From Phoronis australis (Eukaryota > Phoronida > Phoronidae), in contig NMRA01000055.1 of NCBI GenBank assembly GCA_002633005.1, positions 669,881 to 733,880 of the forward strand: DNA of 64,000 nucleotides, given 5' to 3'. Below the pieces are notes generated by a model that made no database searches, was not told where the DNA came from, and saw only the letters and a program-made list of their open reading frames with translations. Every line of letters begins with the position of its first letter. The first letter of the stretch is position 1. Positions 23,901 through 34,726 of this stretch are shown here, piece by piece. The position numbers and the translations under genes are program-made.

Positions 23901-26900
23901 AGCCACCAGGTCACATACTCTGCTCAGTCTTGTGCTTAATGTTATGGCCTAACTCTCGTGACATCTATATAATACTTAGTGCTTATCACGTGTGGGGGGA
24001 AAAGTTAATGGTGATCAAAAATGTGGAGTTGGGATTCTTCACCAAAGTCATATTAATATCAGTAGACCTGCTTCATCGAGGATATGTGTGGAGCCAGAAA
24101 TGATTGCTTAAGAAAGTAAGGGCATTTTTAAGTGACACTTTAAGTGTAAAATGTATTTTTGGTGAGGTGAAAACCTCTTAGTTGGTGACTGGATATGGAC
24201 TACTGCCCGTTTAACATATACAGGATGAGATTTGTACAGAAACTGAAAGGATTATTGTAGCCCCTCAAGTCACCCACCCGAAGGACTTTCAAGCTTATAT
24301 GGACATCTTCGGAGGTCTCAACTGGCACCAGTAGAGACTGTAGTCATCCCTATAGGGCCTCTATACCCTGGACGGTAGTCATTCCCATTGGCCCTCCATG
24401 CCCTGAAGCTTTTTTGTGAATTATGCCTCATACTAATTAAACCATCAAAGTCATGCTGCTGTGAGTACCTTTTGGGCATAGACGGACACCTTTGGAGGCC
24501 ACTGCTGTTTTTTACTATTTCTAGTTCATACAAATACTCCCACGATCAATTTCAAATAGTCCTTCGTTCAGTTGTCCAAATCGGCTACTGGCCATTTTTT
24601 ACACTGCTTCTGCCAGGGTGTATGAGTGGGAAAACTCTACATGTCTCCAGGTGTGGTACCACATTTTATGAACTAAATTCCAATCTGCACATAGGCTTTC
24701 TCTATGGATTAAGCTCATTGAAAGACATGAGATGTTGTCAAAATCTTGACGCCTTCATGGTTTGCGTTAACTTGACTTTTTGTACCAAGGTAATGAATGC
24801 CAGCAATTCCTCCGTTGCCAAATTTTGTCATTTAAAGATTGATAAGTGTTGTGTGTTCATATATTCTTTGCACATAGTCCTGTCTTTTGTACCAATTTCT
24901 TCACATTTTATGTCAGTCACTGTCACCTGTGCTACTGTTCTAATTGTTGAACTGTTTTTTGCATTGATATCAAATAAACATTGTATAACTATTGCTACTG
25001 AAACAGCGAGACAGACATATATGATGATATTTAATTCATACTTGAACTTTAATTTACAATCTATGCTCATCTGAACAGTATGGGACATGCATGGACACGT
25101 TTTCAAGTTTTGTTACCCCCAATTCAAGTTGTCTCAATTACTTTTGGTTAATTTTGAAAATTTCTTATGTCTGTCTAAGGCTAGGTCATTAACAGCTGTC
25201 AGCGCAGAGACGGACTCCATACACTTTTTTGTTGGCACGCAATCCTTGAAGAATGATAATCAGGTAACGACTTTCTATTGGAGAATGCGTCATTCTTAAC
25301 AGTTTTACTCTGGGTCGATGTAGAGTTGGGTTGGATGGCATTCCGAGTTCTCTGGAATTGTGCTGCGTACTGTAAAATCTCAGAAATTTTGGACAAAAAT
25401 ATTTTCCAAAGTAGCATTTTTTTATTTTTCAAGGGTTAGTTGTTGTGAATGCCCGCAATGCTTTGAAATATTGTCTGTTGGTAGCTATGGTACATAATTT
25501 AGATATGGAAAACCATCATTCAAGTACTGTATAACAAAATCAATATAAAGTTTCACCTGTCCACCATATTGTATCATAAAATGCTAGGATTTTACCAGAT
25601 ACTCATAAAGAATTGGGTAATTGTCCCTACATAAGTTATGTGTATGCTGTCATTTTTTAGGCTGGCGTAGTAGCCTACTATTGCTTAGGCATGGTATCCT
25701 TGTTTTATAGTCTTGTCAATGATTACTAACTGTGCACTCTCTGTGTCCAGTGTTCAATACTGAAAATTCAGGAGTTACCAGTAAATGTTTACTTTTTGCC
25801 GTTCATCTCGCGTACTGGCGTATGGTGTCATACTATTGCTTGGGCATAGTATGCTGGTTTTATATTCTTGAGTAGAAACTGTGCACTTTCTGTGTCTAGT
25901 GTTCTACGCCGAAAGTACAGGGAAAATTAAAATTTGATTTTTGGCATCCATCTTGCATACCATAAAATCACACCGATTTACCGGTAAGACACAATAAAAC
26001 GCCAGGCAAGTGTCACTGAAATTTTATTTTATCATTTTTCCGAGAAACATACACAACACCAAATTCAAAGATTTTCCATATTCAGTATTTGTACCATCAG
26101 CAATCATCAGACAAAGTTTTGAAAAATTGTAGGAATTCACAACACTGTTAGAAGTCCTTGAGAATGAAAAAAGCGTCATTTTTGGCAATTATTTTTGTCT
26201 GAATTTGGTGAGATTTTAACAGTTGAGTTAGAACACGTGTCTACACCAGTTAGTCATATATGAGAGTCTTACATGAAAAATAGACAGGGCTTTAAAGAGT
26301 AACTCTGTCCCAAAATACGACGGCTATGAGATAAGAAAATAGACAAACAGCAGCGCCGCGGTCAACACTGGACGCAGTTAGTTAATCCTAGAACGGAAAG
26401 AATGATACCATAATTTCTGTGTTTATTCGTATTCTCTGGTAAGTTCTGTTTTTTTTTGCCATTGCCGCTCTGTATTTGATGATTTGTATTAATTTTTTGT
26501 GCACATTAACAGAATAGAATTACTGTTTTTGGCATTATCATTTTGACTAAGTTATGAATTTCTATTTGCATACTTAGAGAATTCACAGTCGTTCTATGAT
26601 ATCCCATACTCTTTTCTAGGTTTGTTGCCTTAGGTAGGTGCACCAGATTAAATGATTGTTGTTTTATGTACGTGCACCATATCACATGATACTTGTCTTC
26701 TGTAGGTGCATCAGATCAACTTTGATGAGGAGAACAACGTCATAGACAAGGTGGTGTTCTCACACAGAGTCGGCGAGATCTGGCACATTAGTAGCTCACC
26801 CGCAGATAAAGATGTATTCGCTACGTGTTTCAATAAAAGTAAGTCTTAGAAAAAAAGACGTTTCTCCATTAATTAAAAATCCACTTAATACTAACAAGGA

Positions 26901-29900
26901 TAAAATTATGTTGTCAGTACTTCTAAAGACTACTTTAAATGGTAGCATTTTAAAGATTTGCATGCTTCTAACTATGCTAATGTATATAGCAGAAACTAAG
27001 CGACAATGCTATTTTAACATGTGGTAATCTATGCTAAACAAAGTGGAGTTGTATTCGCTGACAATTTGTAAATGTGAAAACAAAAATTCAGGCAAGTAGG
27101 TGACCTTTGCACTAATGACGTACGTCGTGGGGTCATGTGGCCCGCATCATGCAGTGTTATTCACTAGCCTAACCATAGTTACTGGACACGGTTCAATGAT
27201 TTGCTGCATAGTGTACGAAAGCCTTCCTTCAACAGTTTTTTATTGTTTTCCACCGCCATTTTAGATATTGTATAATTTAGTGTGTCAATCAATCTCCTTA
27301 GCTTCAGACTCCAAGGCAGAAATGCAGGCTGCCCTCTGGAGGTTGCCAGCAGAGTATAGTACATCTGACCTTGATGATGGCTCCTCGAGCATTCCATCCT
27401 TAGAACTGCTCACAAGTCTAGGCTCACCTGATTACGGAGATTGTAAATGGTTGGTATTTACTTTAAATCACTTTTTTCAATATGAAAGAATGTTGGAAAT
27501 TGTTATGAATGGTTTTGCTTATTGATTCCCAACTTGGTTGTTTTGATGGTTGCTTGCTGACACGGACAAACGCACACTTTTTGAAAACGTTAATGCATTT
27601 ACCGGTACCAAAAATTGGAATAAAGTTATTAGTACACAGTCAACGATTTTCGTATCTAGTTAAGGTTTTTGGCCTTCTCTCTGAGGCCTTTCTCAAACTA
27701 ATGATGACCTCAGAGGCTGGGACGTGCGTATGATATATCCAGTCAAATGAACTTGTGTCATCAACTATTTACCAAAAAAGAAATTCAAAGTCAGAAGCTT
27801 CTAAATCCGCTTTGAAGGAATTTATAATTTTATAAGTCACTAACTTTTTTTCCAGGTTGCTATGTTCAAAGACTTGACAAATTTCTCAGATAAGTCTCTA
27901 ATGATTTATCATGAATGTTTGCCAATTTCCTTTATAGCAATATTTGCCAATTGAAAACTATCAGAACTAGTTGTGATAACTTTGAGGTCATTTTTATGCA
28001 CCAAAAAATTATGGTCGCATATTGTCAGCATATTAGCCGTTCATTTTTCGTTGTTACCTTCTCTTAATAATCTCAAGAGTTAAATGATAAATCATGAAAT
28101 TAGGCACAAACTTATACGGCAAACATTGACGGGCACCAGTCAATTTTCAGAAGGATTTTACTACCATGACACCCATGTTGGTCATTTTAATTTTCAATGA
28201 GATATTCCTCGTAATTTTTCTTTGAATATGAATTGCTGCATTTTGCCACAGCTTGGCACAAAGGTACATTCCTGTTGTCAGCATTTGTTAATGTTTATGT
28301 TTGCAGTGTTCTTTGGCAGCCTGTTGATGGAGGTAATCATGTTGTGTTACTGGCCGATAACAACATACTGATGTATGATATAAACGCGGGGGCCGAAAAT
28401 GCCAAGGTGAGCAAATTAAGTGAGAAATAGACTGTATGCCCAATCTATACAGTAGATAATAATAACAACAGATATGAAGCCCTTATCGATTCTCATGAAT
28501 AACTATTATAATTATAAGACGGCGACGAGACCTGGAGAATCACACCATTATCTTTGCCACCGATTCCATGGCAGTGTTGATGAAAGTTCAATCTGGAAAC
28601 CTCCCAGCCAACTGGGGTGTCTTCCGATCACGCCACCCTCATCATGTGGTGATTTGGTCTTTCGTACCTGCCCATGCCGGTGTCTTGATTAATGAGCGTG
28701 CAGATTACCTCGCTGGCTCATGCACCACCAACCAACCCCTCTACTTATATTCGGTTGACGTTAAGCTGCTGGCTCGCAAACGCTACCTCGAGCAGACTGC
28801 ATCCCAGCTGGCTGAATTCAATGATGGCAGCCGCCTGCTCGAAGCCGGTATTATTTATGGCCATGCTGCAAAGAGTCACAAGAAGGGCCGTGCCCGAGTG
28901 CTGTCTAATCAAATGCTTACAGGCAACGTCAGCCCTGGAGTTCTGCGCCTTCTGCTGTCACGGGGATGGTCTGGGGAGGGGATTAATGCACCAGCATATC
29001 CCCAATGATCCTGTCCGTGACAGGTATTACAGACGGCGACGAGTGCCAATCCCTGTGTTTTTTCCTGAAGGTCACATATTTTCCAGTCCCACGGGGCTTT
29101 TGGGCACACGATTTTGTCAATCAAATTTGTATTTGGCTCATGTTTTAACGACAGAAGACTCTAGATTAAATTTTCTTTTCGTTCAGCTCACGGCTTCGAC
29201 TGCGCTAGAGGTCAAAGGTCAACCAAAGTTCAGCACAGGTCGGTGGAATCCTCATCACAGCTGTACACATATAGCCACTGCCAACGACACGACAATAAGA
29301 GGCTGGGACACACGCAATATGGAGTTAGTACTTTTATTAGTCCAATTTTAATATCTAAACGAATTTGCGATATTTCATTGTTGTAGTGACCATTACTAGA
29401 TGATGTTTACTCTCTTGTGACTAACTGAGGTGTTTTGTATTTCCTAATGGATGAAAACACCCAGATACATAACTATTAAGATTGTGAGTTCAAGGCTCAG
29501 TCTTCATAAGGCAATTATTCAGAAACCCTATTTGGATTTCTTCTGTATTCCTCACAGAAATGGGTCTATCTCAGTCTACTTTAATGTGGTAAATGTTGCT
29601 TTTATTACTAATTGTAGAACACGTACAGTACAAGTCTAAAGTAATGGTCATAACGACTAAATCTGTTCTCAGCAAAAATGGAGGGTAACAACTAATGTGG
29701 GGACAAAACTCAAATTACAGCGTGGCTTAGCCACATTACTAACTTCCCTGTTAATTCCCCTCCATTTTAAGTCATGAGGGAAGATTACTCTGACAATGAA
29801 TTCGGCTTCCGCCCAGCCATCATGACAGGGAATTGTGGGTGATTTTTTCTGAATACTTTTGGCTGGTACTGCGCCATAAAAGAATACCAAATCTGTACTG

Positions 29901-32900
29901 GATCTTTATTGTTTCCGCTAAGGAATGTCCCTGGGGAGTTCTACTGCAATTTCAAGTCATTGTCAAATATCCTGAATTTTTATTCAAACTGGCGTCTTGT
30001 GTCAGATTTGGGATTCAGATACGGAACAGTTGTTCCTGGACCCTGTGCAGCGCAAGGATTTTTCACTCTGTTCATCCACAATATTTCTTTGCCATTTCCA
30101 GACAGGTCTACACAATAGAGAACGCTCACGGTCAGGTGGTACGTGACCTTGACTTCAACCCCAACAAGCAGTACTACCTTGCCAGTTGTGGCGACGATTG
30201 TAAGACAAAGTTCTGGGATGTGCGTAACAATACCGAGCCTGTCATGGTGCTGTCCGATCATTCTCATTGGTGAGTCATCTATTGACTTTACCTGGCTGCA
30301 TGTCTAGTGGTACTGCCATGTTCAGGGTAGGGAAATCGGGGCAAAACAGTACATGGGGCAAACCGTTACCCCACTTTGCCTCAATGACTCCTGTTAAGTC
30401 TTTCCTCTTCTTTCGCCGCAAGACAAACATAGTTTTGCTAATTCGTCACCTAACAAGCATGCAGTATGGTGAACAAATAAAATTTCATATTGTCAATTTT
30501 TTTAACAAAACTAAAAGAAATTTAGTCTGTCATAAGCTTGATTTGTTACGTGCAGAGGCCATAAACAGCAATTGATGAAGTTTGCAAGTCTCTGAAGAAC
30601 GGAAAAGTGACCATTTTGTTGGGTAATTATTTGTGTGCAAAACGAGACCTGAAAAATTACCGTACATATTAGACAGATGTGTACTACACTCACTATTATT
30701 ATTCGTCATCAAGACAGACTATAAGTATTTATAAATTATTCAATTTTGAACTTTCAATAAGCAAACTGGATTTCAAGGCTTAGTGCAGTAGTCTGGAACT
30801 AACAGGAGTAGTAGTATTATGTACCATTCTCCTGGACTGTTAAAACCAAGAAATTTCCAATATCACGTTCGATTAAACTTGACAAGCAAGTCTATTGTTT
30901 TGGTACACAATGCTGTGGTTGTAGGTGGATCAGAGCTTAAAGTCACACAAAGTAATCAGCAGGCAAAAAATAAGTCTTAATTTCTATGAAAGTCAGCTGC
31001 TTTTTCTCCGAAACTTTTTTGGTGATAATATTTCATACAAAATGTATCATCTTCACAACATTTGTTGAACGTCATGTGGACATAGTATTTTTAAATATCG
31101 GCCACTAATTAGGTCGTGTGAGCTTGCTTGTTTAGAAAACTTTAGCAAAAAAGGAAGGTACATTCATAGCAAAACAACAGGGTCAATAACATGACCAAAT
31201 TTTGTATGATAGAAACGTTCAAGACAAAATCTCAAAAATGCTGTTCTAGTACCGTTTTTGCTTTATCTATTTTTTCATAAAAATCATAAAAGTCCTATTG
31301 TTAAAGCTGTTCATTCAAAAGTGAAACATTTTAAAAACAATTATATCTAAATGCATTTTTCGAAACAGTGTATAAAGCATAATATTGCAGTTTCATGTGC
31401 ATCCAATCAGCCATTTCTGAGATATGATTTTCCAAAGTTGGCCAAAATTGGACGTTTTTCTAAGGTCCTACATAACTTTAGGAACTTGCATATATTTCGC
31501 ACTATTCTCCATTATCTGCCAGTGTAGCCAGGATTTGAACCAGTCTCTTTGAGGGGTAAACCACTGCGTTATCCGGTCTCCTCTAGCTCCACTTACTGCA
31601 CTATAACTTGACAAAAGGCCCCTTTATTGTAGTACTTATTTGCCCTTATTTGATTTCCAGGGTTTGGTCCGTCCGCTTCAACCACTTCCATGATCAGTTA
31701 GTGCTGACCTCTAGTAGCGATAGCCGAGTTATTCTGACCAGTACCGTGTCCATCTCATCAGAGCCGTTTGGCCACCTGGTGGAAGACGACGAAGATAGCG
31801 ACGGAAGTGAGAACGAGCGAGAAAAGTATGTGTTCTCTCTTTGACTCGTGCTCTCCACTTCACAATTAATGAATAAATGTTCAGCCTTGTAGTTATTAGC
31901 ACCGCACAGCTTAGAAATTTTATATTAGCCGAGTAATTAGCAGTTATGAGTTTATTTTCAGAGGCCTACCTTGCACTTTTGGTATGTAGTGTAAGACCAA
32001 TTATTTGACTTAAGCCTCAAGCCACTTTTCCTGTGGCCTACCTTGCACTTTTGGTATGTAGTGTAAGACCAATTATTTGACTTAAGCCTCAAACCACTTT
32101 TCCTGTGGCCTACCTTGCACTTTTGGTATGTAGTGTAAGACCAATTATTTGACTTAAGCCTCAAGCCACTTTTCCTGTGGTTTCAACTATTTTTTCACTG
32201 CTTTAAATTACCAAGTTTGTTTATAAATCAAATCACACATGTGGCATTTTTTTGAAGTAGTGACTTGTCGATGTGACAGATATTATTGACCGGTTTGTTT
32301 ATGGTAATGCGCAGTAAAATTTCTTCAGTTTGGAACACAATATCATGGTGAAATTATGGAGATTTATTCCAAAACTTCTCACCGAAAGTGAAGTGTACGC
32401 ATTGCTTAATTACCAAAATGTGCTACCTACAGCTGACTGCATAACTTACATATAAGTAACGTATATTTTTTTTCTTGGGACATTTTATAGCAATGAAATA
32501 AACATAGGCCTGGCTGGAATTGGTTGATTGGGGGGGCATATGACATAGTTTTGCACCCGATTAAAGCCACATGAGAATTTCAACCTCCTTTATTGTTTTA
32601 CATCTTTCCCGTAGATTCCCAGTGATTGCTCCTCAGTCCACATTTTTTCTTGTCTTTCCCAAACTTTCCTTAATTTTTCCCACGTCTGAGGGAACAAGTG
32701 GCTAAGGTTTCTCTTCTAACTGTGTTTTGTTTTGCCAACACAGGAAAGACGAACTGTGCGAAGACAGAGTTCTGGCCAAGTATGAACAACATGAAGATAG
32801 CGTTTACGCGGCCGAGTGGTCAGCGGCAGATCCGTGGTTATTCGCTTCTCTCAGTTTTGATGGACGTTTAGTTATCAATCGTGTGCCGCGAGCAGAAAAG

Positions 32901-32918
32901 TACAAGATATTGTTATGA
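17906..32918 (+). CDS. EIPR1: EARP and GARP complex-interacting protein 1 (TSSC1), complete, nine exons
   Basis: EIPR1 is a WD40 protein that binds the EARP and GARP tethers and is needed for endosomal recycling and dense-core vesicle sorting. Exons: 17906-17947, 25180-25263, 26706-26838, 27302-27449, 28307-28406, 29187-29323, 30102-30269, 31661-31825 and 32744-32918. Every junction is GT/AG, the phases join exactly, and the total is 1152 nt (383 residues plus stop; human 387). The first exon is 14 codons starting [14 protein letters not shown], nearly identical to the human start, which fixes the ATG. Later landmarks are [76 protein letters not shown] and the C-terminus [19 protein letters not shown]. 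An acidic loop ([14 protein letters not shown]) precedes the last repeat, as in vertebrates. Intron 1 is 7.2 kb and packed with transposons. Head-to-head with TRAPPC12. Confidence 0.97.
18010..18536. repeat. Dispersed repeat, family 4 (copy 1) in EIPR1 intron 1
   Basis: Matches 23600-24195 in the same order: AGGCGATAGTA, AAAGTTAATGGTGA, TTCATCGAAGATATGTGT, a GTGATACTTTTAAG-like block and GACGAGGTGAAAAC. It lies immediately left of the GGTCGC-rich element at 18537-23450, and its partner lies immediately right of it. Confidence 0.65.
19170..21920 (+). mobile_element. 2.75-kb CAG...CTG DNA transposon (hAT-like), decayed
   Basis: The left terminus CAGAGGCGGATCTACG and right terminus CGTAGATCCGCCCCTG are inverted repeats with one mismatch in 16. 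The element is flanked by a perfect 5-bp direct repeat CCATA (19165-19169 and 21921-21925). GC-rich subterminal runs of G or C follow each end. The interior holds remnants of a hAT-type transposase (20227-20845) and internal repeats at 20900-21180 (variants of GTGTAC...GGTCC...CGAACTGGTC). Classic hAT elements make 8-bp duplications, while some hAT-like groups make 5-bp ones. Short relatives are at 34569 and 51787. Confidence 0.75.
20227..20845 (+). pseudogene. Decayed hAT-family transposase fragment with an intron
   Basis: Two blocks in frame across an intron (exon part to 20513, GT donor at 20514, AG acceptor at 20751-20752, then from 20753). The first block has [21 protein letters not shown], an in-frame TGA at 20308-20310, then [38 protein letters not shown]. 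The second begins [18 protein letters not shown]. The order and wording (basic RQ...R.NVP..., then EYYR...PFLD...QL) match the insertion-domain region of ZMYM1/THAP12-type hAT transposases from family knowledge. The zinc finger, catalytic and C-terminal dimerisation regions are not recognised. Not functional as it stands. Confidence 0.7.
23455..24200. repeat. Dispersed repeat, family 4 (copy 2)
   Basis: The first part (ATGTCTTTAATTCCTTCCAAC, GAGCAGTCCTTC, CGCCAGGGGATATGA) matches 55860-56010; the second part matches 18010-18536. This is the longest copy in the window and suggests that the family unit is at least 0.75 kb. No coding capacity was recognised. Confidence 0.6.
24430..24640. repeat. 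Dispersed repeat, family 4 (copy 3, 5' part)
   Basis: Shares GTGAGTACCTTTTGGGCATAG, GGACACCTT, ATACTCCCAC, AGTCCTTCGTTC and CTGGCCATTTTT.ACACTG with 55810-56010, in the same orientation. It lies in EIPR1 intron 1. Confidence 0.6.
25371..25596. repeat. MITE-like element, family 1 (copy 4)
   Basis: 226 bp. The left end is TGTAAAATCTCAGAAATTTTGG and the right end GCTAGGATTTTACC, with the family interior GTTGTGAATGCCCGCAAT also found at 13735. In EIPR1 intron 2. Confidence 0.6.
25960..26222. repeat. MITE-like element, family 1 (copy 5)
   Basis: The left end is CCATAAAATCACACCGATTTA, then AGACACAATAAAA; the right end is GGCAATTATTTTTGTC, then GGTGAGATTTTAAC. Opposite orientation to the copy at 25371 only 360 bp away, so the pair could form a hairpin in the EIPR1 pre-mRNA. 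Confidence 0.6.
28530..29030 (+). mobile_element. LINE RNase H domain fragment inserted in EIPR1 intron 5
   Basis: The open frame runs from about 28532 to 29006 and reads as a retrotransposon RNase H C-terminal half: [18 protein letters not shown] (the catalytic-type TDS motif) then [21 protein letters not shown] (the PAHAG...NERAD motif). RNase H domains occur at the end of pol in several LINE clades such as I and related groups. The segment is flanked by a perfect 13-bp direct repeat, AGACGGCGACGAG, at 28517-28529 and 29031-29043, as left by target-primed insertion. There is no reverse transcriptase and no poly(A) tail, so it is a fragment. Its base composition is more GC-rich than the surrounding intron. 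Confidence 0.8.
30540..30662. repeat. MITE-like element, family 1 (partial copy 6)
   Basis: Only the right half is clear: AAGTGACCATTTTGTTGGGTAATTATTTGTGTGC and AAAAATTACCG at the end, in the same layout as the right end of the copy at 14931. The left boundary is uncertain. Confidence 0.35.
31524..31592 (-). repeat. tRNA-derived SINE head or tRNA pseudogene
   Basis: On the - strand, a B-box-like GGTTCAAATCC (plus-strand 31531-31541) and an A-box-like GACCGGATAACGCAGTGG lie at tRNA spacing. The stems are imperfect, so a decayed tRNA or SINE is more likely than a working gene. It lies 70 bp upstream of EIPR1 exon 8. Confidence 0.5.
31963..32180. repeat. Minisatellite, 3 x 72 bp
   Basis: Three nearly identical 72-bp units begin GGCCTACCTTGCACTTTTGG at 31963, 32035 and 32107. 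Only scattered substitutions separate them (for example CAAGCC versus CAAACC). It lies in EIPR1 intron 8. The unit is 24 codons, so an open reverse-strand frame runs through the array; this is a by-product of the period. Confidence 0.95.
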
Positions 32919-33112
32919 CAGACTACTGTGATGGCAATAGTTGGTGGATAACGTATGATTACCATACCAGGGTTGCGTATCGTAACTAGACTCTTATGGC
33001 GAGAAATCTTGGATTGTGGAACGGAAACAGTGTGTTTATGTGGAGCTCTCTCCCGCAATTCAACATTCCGGTCTTGTCGACGAACCATTTCATTACTGGT
33101 GTACTGTAGTAG

Positions 33113-33338
33113 GGTTAAGTTTTGCCAATTTAGGACACAATGTGACTGACGAGCCAAATTTTAGTTTTATGTAAAGTATAAGTAGTTCCAAATTAATGAT
33201 TTTATATGCTCAAGTTCTGTACTAAATCAATCACCAGACAATATTTTGAAAATTTGTGAGCATACAGAACAACCTTACAACCCTTAAGAAATGTCAATTT
33301 TGGCTATTATTTTGTTCGAAATCGGTGAGATATTACCA
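33113..33338. repeat. MITE-like element, family 1 (copy 7)
   Basis: The left end is TTTTGCCAATTTAGGACACAATGTG; the right end is TTTTGTTCGAAATCGGTGAGATATTACC. It lies in the 3' region of EIPR1 and would be in its 3' UTR if the signal at 33614 is used. Confidence 0.6.
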
Positions 33339-33613
33339 CAGGTTTGCGACATTACTCACAAAACATCAGCTTTACACTAGGTTGATTGTGCATGGCCGTT
33401 GTCAATCTTGCAAGATTTTACTGTTATGGAATACACCCTGGTACTGAGTTGTGTAACACAAAACAACTTTTGATTGTTTGATATCAAAAATATCGATCAA
33501 CAATTACTAGTGGTGTGATGCCATTGTTGTTGTCCCTCCGTTTATTTTGTGTAATAGAGACCTGGACATTACTAACTGGTTATTGTTATTTTGTATAAAT
33601 TGCTTCTGTTGTA

Positions 33614-33619
33614 AATAAA
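33614..33619 (+). promoter_or_regulatory. Candidate polyadenylation signal of EIPR1
   Basis: An AATAAA in the orientation of EIPR1, about 0.7 kb after its stop, in a run GTAAATAAATCAGTG. Use of this signal is inferred. Confidence 0.4.
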
Positions 33620-34568
33620 TCAGTGTAGAAAAAAGGGAAATAGTGACGTAAAAATGTAGGATTGTATAAAATCCCAGACAGTAACTGTTTGTATAGCAAA
33701 TGACAGTTACGTCAAAATATTGTTTGATCATTGCCAAGGTATCACACACTAAACAACTTTATCGGATTGGTGAGTCAAATATCGTGTGAATTTCATGAAA
33801 TGCACGTGACTGCAAGTCCACATAACCATCATTCTGAGGATGAGCGCAATCATTGACCTAAATGGTCAACTTATTGTAAATACTCTGACCGTGAATTTTT
33901 CCTGATAAATTCCAACATATATTCTGCAATGGTGGGCACTAATTGTTAAAGGTAAAAACAATTCACGCCGGCGGTAGATTAGAGCCACCATAGTGGGGCC
34001 TAAGACATCCTTACTCTTGAGACTTGGTGAATATACTGTAAGACTATGTCTTATTTGTGACTTTTTGAACACATTTTATTTTCATCAAACATTTTAGATA
34101 TAGAGTATATAGACTTTTTGTTTCCAACAGAACAACATAAACTAAAAAAACTTTTTGAAAGACGAATCAATTTTCAGTACTCGCACCATGGGCCCGTGCT
34201 GTGGCGCCATAGTATTGAAAGATGGCATTCTTTGGCTGTGTAAACTGCTCTTTTATTGTTCTTCGTGTCGACGATTGTCGTTTGGTTTCTGTAAAGAGAA
34301 GTACAAAAACAAAGAATTTGACCAAATGACAAAAATAATAATTGATGAAGGCAGCATACGTACTGTGCCAACAACATAAGGTTACATTATGTAGTCTAGA
34401 TTTAGACTATTCACCACTTGTTCTTAGGGGAAAGTAGTTTTCTGACTCTGGACAGCAAGGACGTATTTTTCTTGCCAATACCTGGCTTTGATTTGAATTT
34501 GCATTCGGCAGAAGAATTAGTCCAAGATTTGAAATTATTCCGAGTTACAGCTGCCTTTCGCCGTATTT

Positions 34569-34721
34569 CAGGGGCGGATCCAGGATTTTGAGTTAAGGGG
34601 GGCCAGGGCACAGCATTAGCCATTGCCCGTCAGACATTCGCACTCCCCAACTGCCAAATGCAATCTGAGACAATTTTAGGGGGGGACATGCCCCCCTTGG
34701 CCCCCTCTAAATCCGCTACTG
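34569..34721. mobile_element. 153-bp MITE with CAG...CTG ends and 5-bp target duplication
   Basis: The left end is CAGGGGCGGATCCAGG; the right end is CTAAATCCGCTACTG. It is flanked by a perfect TATTT direct repeat (34564-34568 and 34722-34726). G-rich and C-rich runs follow the termini, as in the 2.75-kb element at 19170. It is short and non-coding, and likely a non-autonomous relative. Confidence 0.8.
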
Positions 34722-34726
34722 TATTT

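Noticed and set aside
24388-25074. A 228-codon open frame on the + strand in EIPR1 intron 1
   Set aside because: Its start lies in a family-4 repeat, the sequence is Cys/Phe-rich without any recognisable domain or helix pattern, and it does not connect to EIPR1 exons.
28692-29351. A 219-codon frame overlapping the LINE fragment and EIPR1 exon 6
   Set aside because: It runs in a different frame from the RNase H domain and only enters EIPR1 exon 6 by read-through of the intron; the spliced model explains that part.
31958-32164. A repetitive protein on the - strand with a 24-residue period
   Set aside because: It is the translation of the 72-bp minisatellite in an intron; an open frame is a by-product of the period being divisible by three.
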